Source of the DNA: Anaerolineae bacterium
Lineage (GTDB): Bacteria > Chloroflexota > Anaerolineae > Aggregatilineales > Phototrophicaceae
Direction of reading: 5' to 3'
NCBI GenBank assembly: GCA_020848855.1
Contig: JADLHH010000011.1
Coordinates: 1-10,438, forward strand
DNA length: 10,438 bases
The notes under the pieces are model-generated. The model did no database searches, had not been told where the DNA came from, and was given only the letters and a program-made list of their open reading frames with translations. This document shows positions 1 to 6,272 of the stretch, piece by piece (position 1 is the first letter of the stretch; each line of letters starts with the position of its first letter). The translations under genes were made by a program, and so were the position numbers.

Positions 1-1877
1 GCGTTGCGCATCTGTTCCATCAGCGGCGAATCAGGGACGTTGTGCATCGTCCCGCCGAGGATCGTGCGACCGAGCGCCGCGCTGCACGCCTGCCCGATGT
101 ACACCCCGAAAATCCGCTCAAGCTGCCGCTGCTGATCCTGCTGCTGCACTTCGATGGTTTGGCTGCCGGAAAGCTCCAGCAGTGGGCTGAGCCACGTATT
201 GTAAATGGTCACCACCACGTCCGATTCGGGCAGCACCTGCACCCGCTGGACGCCGGTCTGGGTGGCGATGCCGGGCAGGAGCTGCCCGTCGCTGCAGGCG
301 ATCGGGATGTTCGACAGCACCGCCAGCCCCTGCAAGCCCTCGTTGGTGGGGTAGAAGCGCCGATCCATGCCGAGCCGCCGCGCCAGCCACAGCGATTGGT
401 CGACCCCGAAGCTGGTCAGTCGCCCGGCATCGATTTCCTGCAGCAGCACAACGTTCGCGCCGCTCTGCTGGATGTTACGGGCGATGGCGTCGAGGTCGTT
501 ATTGTAGAACTCGTCGTAGCCGCCGTGAATGTTGTAGGTCGCCACGCGAATCTCGTCCAGCCCGGTCGCACCCTGAATCAGCGGCGGGCGCACGGCGACG
601 GCGGTTCCGATTCCAGCGGCGATCACCACCACGAACGCGAACACCGACATCAACAGCGGCGCGTTACCGTTCCAGGCGACGCGCCGGTGCGTTTGGATCA
701 TCGGCAGGCTGCCGAGGAAGGTCGCCAGCAGAAGCAGCGGCAGCCCGAAGCCCCGGAAGCCGCGCAGCAATGGCGGAATGACCGTGTTCAGAAAGACGAA
801 ATTGCCGGAAAGCTCGCGCACGAAGGCGTATTCGTAGGTGAAGTTATCGCCCACCACCAGCAGCGCGAACAGTGCCGCCCCGAAGATGACCCATAAGCCA
901 CCGAGGCTGCGCTGCTTGCCGGAGCGCGGTCGTACCAGCCACCACCAGATCATGCTGACGAAGAACTGCGCGACGACCAGCGCCGCCCCGGCGATGATAC
1001 CATGCAGGCGCGTGCCAAACACGACCAGCAGCACGATCAGCAGCATCCACAGCCAGCCGCGCACGTTGCCGTCGAAGACGCTGATGAATCCGCGCGCCCG
1101 CGCCCGCAGCCCTGGGATCAGCGGCAGCAGCGTGGCGATGATCACGAACGGTGCGATGGTGGTGTAATCGGTATCAGCGCGCCCGGCGATGGCGTTGGGC
1201 ATCGCCAGCAGCGAAAGTTCCAGAAACAGCAGCCCGCTCAGCCCGACCGCGCCCCAGAAGGGCAGCAACCCATCGTGCGGCGAAAGCGGGTTCTCTTCGT
1301 CGTTAGTGCGCTGGCGTTCGGCGAAGTACGCGATAATGCTGATCAGGATGGCAGCGACCGTCAGGCCGATCTGAATGTCACGGAAGGCGGGCAGGATCGA
1401 CAGGTCGCGGGTGTTGCCAACCGCCCGGAACAACTGATCCGCCCCGAAGCCGAGGACGAACATGTACGGGAGCATTTGCGCCCGGTTGCGGGCGATCAGC
1501 GCAATATATGCCAAGCCCGCACCGAGCGCCAGTCCTGCCGCGCCGGTCGGCGTCAGGATGCCGAACGGCATGATCAGCAGACGCCCTACCGCGACGGCAG
1601 CCACCGCCGCGATGATCAACAGGCGGAACCGCCCCACGAACAGCGTGAGCAGCGGCAGCACCAGCATCGCCAGCAGGAAAGTCACTTCCGTGTTGACCAG
1701 CGCCGGGTCGGGCGCTGGACCGGTGACCGGAAGCTGAGCGGCTTGCAGCGCCGAAACCGCCGACGCCCCGGCGACGCGGCTGTACAGCATTCCAACGAGA
1801 TAGCGCACAGCCTGGATGAAGAACAGACCCGTGATACCCGCTTCAAGGATAGTCAGAAAGTGCAGCCGTTTCAGCAT
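1..1877 (-). CDS. Polytopic membrane protein with C-terminal endonuclease/exonuclease/phosphatase-like domain (3' partial)
   Basis: A continuous minus-strand frame from ATG at 1877 gives 625 residues and leaves the window at its C-terminal end. Residues about 1-430 are strongly hydrophobic, with roughly ten membrane segments (for example 70-100, 170-184, 206-226, 275-289, 293-313, 328-342, 377-392, 408-428). An EEP fold begins near residue 444: RVATYNIHGG carries Asn449 and VVLLQEID carries Glu481, followed by the GLAVLSNIPI strand. The layout of a multi-pass N-terminus followed by an EEP domain resembles CWH43/PGAP2IP proteins, which act in GPI-lipid remodelling in eukaryotes; the bacterial role is unknown. 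The usual NTHL motif reads NTWL (Trp562), and the usual GDFN motif reads GTMHN (610-613), so the metal-binding Asp and the catalytic His are absent. It is transcribed divergently from the amidohydrolase. The Shine-Dalgarno is weak (GGA). The family call is firm; activity is doubtful. Confidence 0.85.
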   Translation of the reverse strand, partial: MLKRLHFLTILEAGITGLFFIQAVRYLVGMLYSRVAGASAVSALQAAQLPVTGPAPDPALVNTEVTFLLAMLVLPLLTLFVGRFRLLIIAAVAAVAVGRLLIMPFGILTPTGAAGLALGAGLAYIALIARNRAQMLPYMFVLGFGADQLFRAVGNTRDLSILPAFRDIQIGLTVAAILISIIAYFAERQRTNDEENPLSPHDGLLPFWGAVGLSGLLFLELSLLAMPNAIAGRADTDYTTIAPFVIIATLLPLIPGLRARARGFISVFDGNVRGWLWMLLIVLLVVFGTRLHGIIAGAALVVAQFFVSMIWWWLVRPRSGKQRSLGGLWVIFGAALFALLVVGDNFTYEYAFVRELSGNFVFLNTVIPPLLRGFRGFGLPLLLLATFLGSLPMIQTHRRVAWNGNAPLLMSVFAFVVVIAAGIGTAVAVRPPLIQGATGLDEIRVATYNIHGGYDEFYNNDLDAIARNIQQSGANVVLLQEIDAGRLTSFGVDQSLWLARRLGMDRRFYPTNEGLQGLAVLSNIPIACSDGQLLPGIATQTGVQRVQVLPESDVVVTIYNTWLSPLLELSGSQTIEVQQQDQQRQLERIFGVYIGQACSAALGRTILGGTMHNVPDSPLMEQMRN

Positions 1878-1908
1878 TCGTATCGTTCCGTGCGCAGCGC
1901 TGTGGAAA

Positions 1909-1937
1909 AGTTTACTGCAACGCTATAATCCTGCCAA
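1909..1937 (-). promoter_or_regulatory. Predicted sigma-70-type promoter of the EEP membrane protein gene
   Basis: Read on the minus strand, TTGGCA (1937-1932) is separated by 17 bases from TAAACT (1914-1909). This fits a housekeeping promoter with one mismatch in the -35 box and two in the -10 box. Transcription would begin near 1902, about 25 bases before the ATG at 1877. Confidence 0.45.
1924..1929 (+). promoter_or_regulatory. Possible -10 box for the amidohydrolase gene
   Basis: A perfect TATAAT lies on the plus strand about 90 bases before the TTG start at 2019. No convincing -35 box is seen 16-18 bases upstream. It lies beside the -35 element of the opposite promoter, so the two directions could interfere with each other. 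The evidence is one hexamer only. Confidence 0.25.
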
Positions 1938-2006
1938 CTTTGGGACGTTCTGCCGTCTTGAACTGTGCTTCGAACTAAGAATGGTTCCGCTGGCGCGCCC
2001 GGAACT

Positions 2007-2011
2007 GGAGG
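2007..2011 (+). promoter_or_regulatory. Shine-Dalgarno that fixes a TTG start
   Basis: GGAGG lies 7 bases before TTG at 2019. The frame is also open from an ATG at 1965, but that start has no ribosome-binding site and would add 18 residues unlike the family (a Gly/Ala/Pro-rich stretch). From the TTG, the protein begins directly with the beta-strand typical of amidohydrolases (ADTILYGGTVVTMN). Confidence 0.8.
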
Positions 2012-2018
2012 TTGTGTC

Positions 2019-3995
2019 TTGGAAAAAGCCGATACCATCCTGTACGGCGGCACGGTCGTCACGATGAACGCAGCGTTCGACCTGATCCCCGATGGCGCGG
2101 TAGCGATCCGGGGGACGGATATCGCCGCTGTTGGGACGCGCGCCGACGTGCTGGCAGGCTGGCAATCTGACACCCTGATCGACTGCGCGGGCAGGATCAT
2201 CATGCCCGGTCTGGTCAACGCGCATACGCATGTTCCGATGACCCTGCTGCGCGGGCTGGCGGACGACCTGCGGCTGGATGTGTGGCTGTTTGGCTACATC
2301 ATGCCGACCGAGCGCGAGTTCGTGAACCCGGAATTCTGCCGGCTGGGAACGAGCCTCGCCTGCGCCGAGATGATCCGCAGCGGCATCACCAGCTTCGCGG
2401 ATATGTATTATTTCGAAGCTGACGTTGCCGAAGCGACCGCAGAAGCCGGGCTGCGCGGCGTGCTCGGCGAGACGGTGCTCAAATTTCCCGCGCCCGATGC
2501 CGAGAGCTACGAGGACAGTCTGGCGTACTGCCGGGGCTTTATCGAGAAATGGCGCGGGCATCCGTTGATCACGCCCGCCGTCGCGCCACATGCCCCCTAT
2601 TCGCTGACCGAGGAGATGCTCAGGCGCTGCGTCGATCTGGCGCGCGAGTTCGACGTGCCGCTGCTCATCCATCTTGCCGAGACGAAACAGGAAATCGAGA
2701 ACAGCCTGAGCGAGTTCGGCACGACCGTCATCACCCACATGAACAACGTGGGCTTGTTCAACGCGAAAGTACTCGCCGCTCACTGTGTCCACGTCGACCA
2801 GAACGAAATTCACGTCCTGCACGACACCGACACCAGCGTCGCCCACTGCCCGACCAGCAACCTGAAAATCGCCAGCGGCATCGCCCCGATTACGCAGATG
2901 CTCAAAAGCGACCTGACCGTCGGCATCGGCACGGACGGGACGGCGAGCAATAACGACCTCGACATGTTCGAGGAAGTGCGGTTGACGGCGATCCTCGCCA
3001 AGACCGCTGCCAACGACCCAACCGCGCTTCCGGCACGGCAGGCGCTGCTGATGGCGACCCGGCAGGGCGCGGCGGCGCTGTTCATGGACGATATCACTGG
3101 CAGCCTGGAAGCGGGCAAGCGCGCCGACGTGATCGTGCTGGACGACACGACCCTGCACAACACGCCGCACTTCGACTACGACCCGGACGCCATTTATTCG
3201 CGCATCATCTACGCGGCGAAATCGACCGACGTGCGCCATGTGCTGTGCAACGGTCGCTGGCTGATGCGCGACCGCGTTCTGCTGACCGTCAACGAGCAGT
3301 CAATTATCGCGCAGGCACGCGAATACTCGCGCCGGGTCGATGCCTTCATCAGCCAGCGCGAGAAAGATATGCTCAGCAAGCTGCTGGCGATTGGCGGCTT
3401 GAGCCAGAGCGAGAGCTTCGAGGTGCAGGTCAAGGCGACCCTGCGCGACGAATCCGCGCTCGACGCGCTGTTCAAGCACCCGGACGTGGAGATCGTCAAG
3501 TCGGTGCATTACCGGCAGTACGACACCTACTTCCTGTTCGCGGACGACGCCGACGGGCGCGTGCGCTACCGCGAAGATGCCCGGCTCGACAAAAACGGCG
3601 AGGTCGAAGCCGTGCGCGCCCGCCTGACCTTCACCATGCCGACCAAAGAGCGCGAATTCCATTCGACGATCCTGCTGTCGCACTCGCGCTTTATCGCCGA
3701 CGCCAACCAGTCGCTGCGCTTCTACCGCGAATACTTCCGCCCCGTCAGCGAGCGGACGCTCAACAAGGATCGCTGGCGCTGGCACATCTATTTCCGGGGA
3801 GTGCTGTATTACGTCAACGTCGACCGGGTGCTGGAACCGGCGCTGCCGGGGCTGTTCATCGAACTCAAGAGCCGAACGTGGTCGGCGCGCGACGCCGAAG
3901 CCAAAGCCCAGAGCATCGCCGAAATGCTCGGCATCCTGGAAATTGCCCCGGACTCGATTGTCGGCAGCGATTATCTGGAGATGGAAAACGCCTGA
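2019..3995 (+). CDS. MtaD-type amidohydrolase (deaminase family) fused to a C-terminal CYTH/triphosphate-tunnel-like domain
   Basis: The protein has 658 residues, while MtaD/TrzN-type amidohydrolases usually have about 400-450. Residues 1-445 show the metal-dependent hydrolase barrel: HTH (His69, His71), PTE (Glu97), His191, the HLAET motif (His218, Glu221), the AHCVH motif and GTDGTASNND (Asp306). These match the metal and substrate residues of 5-methylthioadenosine/S-adenosylhomocysteine deaminases, so deamination of an adenine-type nucleoside is likely but the substrate is unproven. Residues about 451-658 form a separate domain: FEVQVK (468-472, an ExExK-like motif with the second Glu replaced by Gln), RVRYRED (514-520), the VDRV strand (601-604) and FIELKSRTWS (613-622). 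This resembles the CYTH superfamily, whose members bind triphosphates or polyphosphate. Reading is uninterrupted across the join. The gene stands alone and ends at a hairpin at 4015. Confidence 0.9.
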   Translation: MEKADTILYGGTVVTMNAAFDLIPDGAVAIRGTDIAAVGTRADVLAGWQSDTLIDCAGRIIMPGLVNAHTHVPMTLLRGLADDLRLDVWLFGYIMPTEREFVNPEFCRLGTSLACAEMIRSGITSFADMYYFEADVAEATAEAGLRGVLGETVLKFPAPDAESYEDSLAYCRGFIEKWRGHPLITPAVAPHAPYSLTEEMLRRCVDLAREFDVPLLIHLAETKQEIENSLSEFGTTVITHMNNVGLFNAKVLAAHCVHVDQNEIHVLHDTDTSVAHCPTSNLKIASGIAPITQMLKSDLTVGIGTDGTASNNDLDMFEEVRLTAILAKTAANDPTALPARQALLMATRQGAAALFMDDITGSLEAGKRADVIVLDDTTLHNTPHFDYDPDAIYSRIIYAAKSTDVRHVLCNGRWLMRDRVLLTVNEQSIIAQAREYSRRVDAFISQREKDMLSKLLAIGGLSQSESFEVQVKATLRDESALDALFKHPDVEIVKSVHYRQYDTYFLFADDADGRVRYREDARLDKNGEVEAVRARLTFTMPTKEREFHSTILLSHSRFIADANQSLRFYREYFRPVSERTLNKDRWRWHIYFRGVLYYVNVDRVLEPALPGLFIELKSRTWSARDAEAKAQSIAEMLGILEIAPDSIVGSDYLEMENA

Positions 3996-4014
3996 TACTT
4001 TGAGCGGCGAGCGA

Positions 4015-4057
4015 CAACAAAAACCACGCCGGAGCGCCTCCGGCGTGGTTTTTGTTG
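4015..4057. terminator. Bidirectional intrinsic terminator between convergent genes
   Basis: A perfect 20-bp stem (4015-4034 with 4038-4057) closes a 3-base CGC loop. The GC-rich upper stem is flanked by an A run on the left and a T run on the right, so it reads as a Rho-independent terminator in both directions. It sits between the amidohydrolase stop (3995) and the PRC-barrel stop (4072). Confidence 0.93.
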
Positions 4058-4071
4058 AAAACCGATTCGTG

Positions 4072-4761
4072 CTAGCCCGCGTATTCGGGTAGGCTGTCGA
4101 CCAGCCGGGTGTTGACCGTCAGGATGATCTCGTCCTCACCGGTCAGTCGAATCCAGTTCGTTGGGATCAGCTTGCGATCCTTGAACAGCAGCCCCTGCGA
4201 GATCACGATGTGGGTCGCCTGATTGGTTGCGGCGTCCGTGAAAACCTCTTCGACGTTGCCGACGTGCTCGCCGTCACTGCTGACGATACGCGCGCCTTGC
4301 TTGACGGCAACTGTGCCCGCCGGGATATTCTGCTGGCGCCGTTCGACGTAATCCGGCTGCGGTACGTACGCCGGTGCGCCGATATAGCTGCCGTAACCCC
4401 ACCACGCCGTGCCGATCGGCGGATACATGTACAGCGAGTCGGCGTAGCGGTCCTTGCCATAGTCGCGCTCGTCGGTGGGGATGTAATACGTTTCTTCATA
4501 TTCCGGCAGGTTTTCCAGCGCGGCTTCTGTCTGACGCAGCGTCACCTGTTCGTCGGTCGCCGTCTCCACCATATCGATCGGGACGACTTTGTCTTCGGTG
4601 AACAGCCAGCCCTTGCGGACGACCAGGGCGTTCACTTCGTCGCTGCGCGGGTCGAGGACGATGCGGTCAATCGTGCCGACATCCTGATTATCGGACGTGT
4701 AAACATGCGTACCCTGTTTGAATTGCATATTCATTGTCGAGTCGGTCTTGAGGCGATCCAT
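4072..4761 (-). CDS. Tandem PRC-barrel domain protein
   Basis: The protein has 229 residues and contains two PRC-barrel repeats. The first is about 14-86 (GTHVYTSDNQDVGTIDRIVL, then VVRKGWLF and KVVPIDMV). The second is about 148-226 (GARIVSSDGEHVGNVEEVF, then VISQGLLFKDRKLIP and WI). Both end in LPEY. They are joined by a linker rich in aromatic residues (88-138, with 11 Tyr and 2 Trp) that includes YMYPPIGTAWWGYGSY. PRC barrels serve as small protein-binding or membrane-surface modules, as in photosynthetic reaction centre subunit H, RimM and sporulation proteins. No signal peptide or membrane segment is seen, so it should be cytoplasmic. The start is set by AGGAGG at 4772-4767, 5 bases before the ATG. 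It appears to be monocistronic, with its own -10 box upstream. Its specific function is unknown. Confidence 0.88.
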   Translation of the reverse strand: MDRLKTDSTMNMQFKQGTHVYTSDNQDVGTIDRIVLDPRSDEVNALVVRKGWLFTEDKVVPIDMVETATDEQVTLRQTEAALENLPEYEETYYIPTDERDYGKDRYADSLYMYPPIGTAWWGYGSYIGAPAYVPQPDYVERRQQNIPAGTVAVKQGARIVSSDGEHVGNVEEVFTDAATNQATHIVISQGLLFKDRKLIPTNWIRLTGEDEIILTVNTRLVDSLPEYAG

Positions 4762-4803
4762 GCTAACCTCCTGCTGAACCTCATACGTTAAATTACAATT
4801 ATT

Positions 4804-4809
4804 ATTATA
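4804..4809 (-). promoter_or_regulatory. -10 box upstream of the PRC-barrel gene
   Basis: TATAAT is read on the minus strand at 4809-4804, inside an AT-rich stretch (4788-4810) that contrasts with the GC-rich surroundings, about 43 bases before the ATG at 4761. A -35 match 16-18 bases upstream is poor (TGCTCA, 4831-4826). Confidence 0.45.
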
Positions 4810-4894
4810 CCGCAGTAGCAGCCATTGAGCACTTAGAGGTTTGTCAGAAGTGGTTAAGCATCACGTGAGAACAGCGGGGGTAGGGGGACTCAGC

Positions 4895-4932
4895 AAAAGG
4901 GGGCGTCCTACTCAATCGAAGCAAGACGCCCC
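4895..4932 (-). terminator. Minus-strand terminator-like hairpin
   Basis: GGGGCGTC (4900-4907) pairs perfectly with GACGCCCC (4925-4932) around a 17-base loop. On the minus strand the stem is followed by C and then TTTT (4899-4895), as in a Rho-independent terminator; on the plus strand there is no T run. The nearest upstream minus-strand gene is the FHA regulator ending at 5530, so such a transcript would cross the SnoaL-like gene antisense. The loop is longer than usual, so another role is possible. Confidence 0.4.
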
Positions 4933-4974
4933 GTGACTAAATCAACTTGACACGCAAGTCGATCAACTTGCTTC
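4900..4974. ncRNA. Candidate structured RNA with pseudoknot potential
   Basis: Besides the 8-bp stem at 4900-4907/4925-4932, the loop-side sequence GAAGCAAG (4918-4925) is perfectly complementary to CTTGCTTC (4967-4974). That would form an H-type pseudoknot, with one base shared between the stems. A third small stem, ACTTG/CAAGT (4945-4949/4955-4959), lies between them. The strand is undetermined. No family is recognised, and chance pairing cannot be excluded. Confidence 0.22.
4941..4970 (+). repeat. Operator-like cluster of ATCAACTTG repeats
   Basis: ATCAACTTG occurs at 4941-4949 and exactly again at 4962-4970, 21 bases apart, which is about two helical turns. An inverted copy with one mismatch (CAAGTCGAT, 4955-4963) lies between them. 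The first copy contains the start of a TTGACA (4947-4952). The arrangement upstream of the SnoaL-like gene suggests a binding site for a dimeric regulator, but no regulator is identified. Confidence 0.35.
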
Positions 4975-5003
4975 TGGCTGATTATCTTTATTATGAGCGC
5001 CAA

Positions 5004-5009
5004 TATAAT
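5004..5009 (+). promoter_or_regulatory. Possible -10 box of the SnoaL-like gene
   Basis: TATAAT lies about 60 bases before the ATG at 5070, within an AT-rich stretch (4981-5014). No good -35 box is found at 16-18 bases upstream; TTGACA at 4947 is too far away to pair with it. Confidence 0.3.
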
Positions 5010-5069
5010 CAAAAACGGTGATAAGCTGGTCTACGACAATTGTTCTTAGTCAGGACGAAGGTGTGAGCT

Positions 5070-5447
5070 ATGCATGACGAACCTGTGACCGTTGAAACAT
5101 TAAAAGCGTTTCTCGATGCGTTCAATCGCCATGACCTCGATGCCATTATGTCGTTCTTCGCCGATGACTGTGTATTCTTTCTGCCTCGCGGTCCAGAACC
5201 CTGGGGAACGCGCTTTACGGGGCGAGACGCCGTTCGTGAGGGTCTTGCATCTCGGTTCGCCGGGCTTCCAGACGTGCATTACGGAGATGATCGTCATTGG
5301 GCGTGTGGCAGACTTGGGGTGTCCGAATGGCTGCTTACCGGGACAACACCAGCAGGCAAACGTATAGAAGTAAGAGGTATTGACTTGCTGGAATTTGAAG
5401 GCGGCAAAATCATTCGAAAAGATTCATATTGGAAGCTCGTCGAATGA
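5070..5447 (+). CDS. SnoaL-like / NTF2-like fold protein
   Basis: The protein has 125 residues, the normal size for a single NTF2-like (SnoaL) domain. The N-terminal helix LKAFLDAFNRHDLDAIMSFF is followed by ADDCVFFLPRGPEPWGTRFTG, a helix (RDAVREGLASRF) and beta-strands ending in GIDLLEFEGGKIIRKDSYW. This order is characteristic of polyketide-cyclase-like or ketosteroid-isomerase-like ester cyclases and of many small enzymes of unknown substrate. No signal peptide is present. AAGGTG about 8 bases before the ATG serves as ribosome-binding site. Codon choice is less GC-biased than in neighbours (16 of the first 30 codons end in G or C, against 23 of 30 in miaA, by hand count), and the gene faces opposite to its neighbours, so it may be a later arrival. 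The substrate cannot be inferred. Confidence 0.85.
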   Translation: MHDEPVTVETLKAFLDAFNRHDLDAIMSFFADDCVFFLPRGPEPWGTRFTGRDAVREGLASRFAGLPDVHYGDDRHWACGRLGVSEWLLTGTTPAGKRIEVRGIDLLEFEGGKIIRKDSYWKLVE

Positions 5448-5529
5448 TCGTCGGAGCGGTTCGCGGCAATTCCGAGATTCGTCGCAAGTTATCATAACGA
5501 TCAATATACGATTGCGTTACAAAGAGCGC

Positions 5530-6195
5530 CTATTCTTCCGGGTTGTTCAGCCGGAAGCCGTGCCCGCGCACCGTGATGATGTACTGCCAGTCGGGGTCGA
5601 CTTCGGCGAGGCGGTCGCGCAGGCGGCGCACCAGCGCGTCAATCGCCTGTTCGCTGACGCCTTCGCCGACCGCGTCGGGCCACACGTTCTCGACAACGGC
5701 ATCGCGCGTGCAGATGCGCCCGGCGCTGCTGTACAGCAGTTCCAGCAGCCGGTACTGCGGTGGGCTGAGCGGCGGATCGATTTCGGTGTCGTTCAGAAAC
5801 ACGCGGCGAGCGTCGCGGTCAAGCCGCAGCCGACCACCGTGCAGGTTCGTCGGCACTTCGAACGCCAGCGGGGCGGTCGCGCCGGAGCCGACGAATTCCA
5901 GCCGCACGGCGAGCGCGAGGTCAATCTTGTCGCCGTCGTACAGCCGGCGCACGCCCTTGACCTGCTGCCCGTTCACCCACGTGCCATTTCTGCTCTCTAG
6001 GTCTTCAAGAAAATAGACGTCATCTTCTTTGAATATTCGGATGTGCTGGCGCGATACCTGGCGCTCCGGCAGAACGATGTCACATTCTTCGCCGCGCCCT
6101 ACGGTTACGTTGTCGCGCGCCAGGGTTAACTGGTGATCCTTGAATCGGTCGTCATGGATGATCAGGATCGGGCGTTCCTTGCTGGACTCGGACAT
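5530..6195 (-). CDS. FHA domain / OmpR-type winged-helix transcriptional regulator
   Basis: The protein has 221 residues. Residues about 8-102 form a forkhead-associated domain with the conserved phosphothreonine-binding set: GRGEECDI (Gly33, Arg34), VSRQH (Ser49, His51) and SRNGTWVNG (Asn70, Gly71). Residues about 122-216 are an OmpR/PhoB-type winged helix: LSPPQYRLLELLYSSAGRI, a recognition helix near SEQAIDALVRRLRDRL, and the wing motif RGHGFRL. There is no receiver domain, so control is probably by binding a phosphorylated partner, such as a Ser/Thr kinase substrate, rather than by Asp phosphorylation. It is cytoplasmic and DNA-binding. The start at 6195 has GGGAG about 9 bases upstream. 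It follows the unknown secreted-protein gene by 67 bases and has its own predicted promoter. EmbR-type proteins combine the same two modules, but with an extra BTA domain that is absent here. Its targets are unknown. Confidence 0.92.
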   Translation of the reverse strand: MSESSKERPILIIHDDRFKDHQLTLARDNVTVGRGEECDIVLPERQVSRQHIRIFKEDDVYFLEDLESRNGTWVNGQQVKGVRRLYDGDKIDLALAVRLEFVGSGATAPLAFEVPTNLHGGRLRLDRDARRVFLNDTEIDPPLSPPQYRLLELLYSSAGRICTRDAVVENVWPDAVGEGVSEQAIDALVRRLRDRLAEVDPDWQYIITVRGHGFRLNNPEE

Positions 6196-6234
6196 TCCGC
6201 GCCACTCCCAGACATGCCGCTGCGAACTGCTAAG

Positions 6235-6245
6235 TTAAGACTTAA
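6235..6245. promoter_or_regulatory. Short palindrome at the FHA-regulator transcription start
   Basis: TTAAG-A-CTTAA is a perfect 5+1+5 palindrome immediately downstream of the predicted -10 box (6250-6245), covering the expected start point. This is where an autorepressor could bind. No matching second site was found in the window. Confidence 0.25.
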
Positions 6246-6272
6246 TTATACACACACTCACGTTACTGACCA
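6245..6272 (-). promoter_or_regulatory. Predicted promoter of the FHA-regulator gene
   Basis: On the minus strand, TGGTCA (6272-6267), 16 bases and TATAAT (6250-6245) form a plausible housekeeping promoter. The -35 box lies in the last codons of the upstream gene (stop at 6263). The leader would be about 40 bases. Confidence 0.45.

Larger units (their letters stand above)
4762..5069. other. Gene-free 308-bp intergenic region between divergent PRC-barrel and SnoaL-like genes
   Basis: No credible gene is seen here on either strand. From left to right it holds the Shine-Dalgarno and -10 of the PRC-barrel gene, a TCACGTGA palindrome (4861-4868), three runs of five G (4876-4880, 4883-4887, 4899-4903), a stable hairpin (4900-4932), a cluster of ATCAACTTG repeats (4941-4970), and an AT-rich stretch with TATAAT (5004-5009) before the SnoaL-like gene. 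The signals are listed separately. Confidence 0.7.

Noticed and set aside
42..1928. Long plus-strand open frames (42-896 and 1002-1928)
   Set aside because: They lie opposite the EEP membrane protein gene, are rich in Arg, Gln, His and Pro without any recognisable domain, and arise from GC-rich codon positions read on the other strand.
1923..3239. A 438-residue minus-strand open frame across the amidohydrolase gene
   Set aside because: It is antisense to a gene with clear catalytic motifs, shows no domain or ribosome-binding site, and has the composition of a shadow frame.
4876..4903. G-quadruplex from three runs of five G
   Set aside because: Only three long G runs are present, and the third is part of a stable hairpin, so a standard four-run quadruplex is not supported.
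4941..4970. CRISPR array from the short repeats
   Set aside because: The repeats are only 9 bases long, overlap, have no spacers of CRISPR size, and no cas genes are nearby.
5448..5529. Terminator between the convergent SnoaL-like and FHA-regulator genes
   Set aside because: No GC-rich stem with a T run is present on either strand here.
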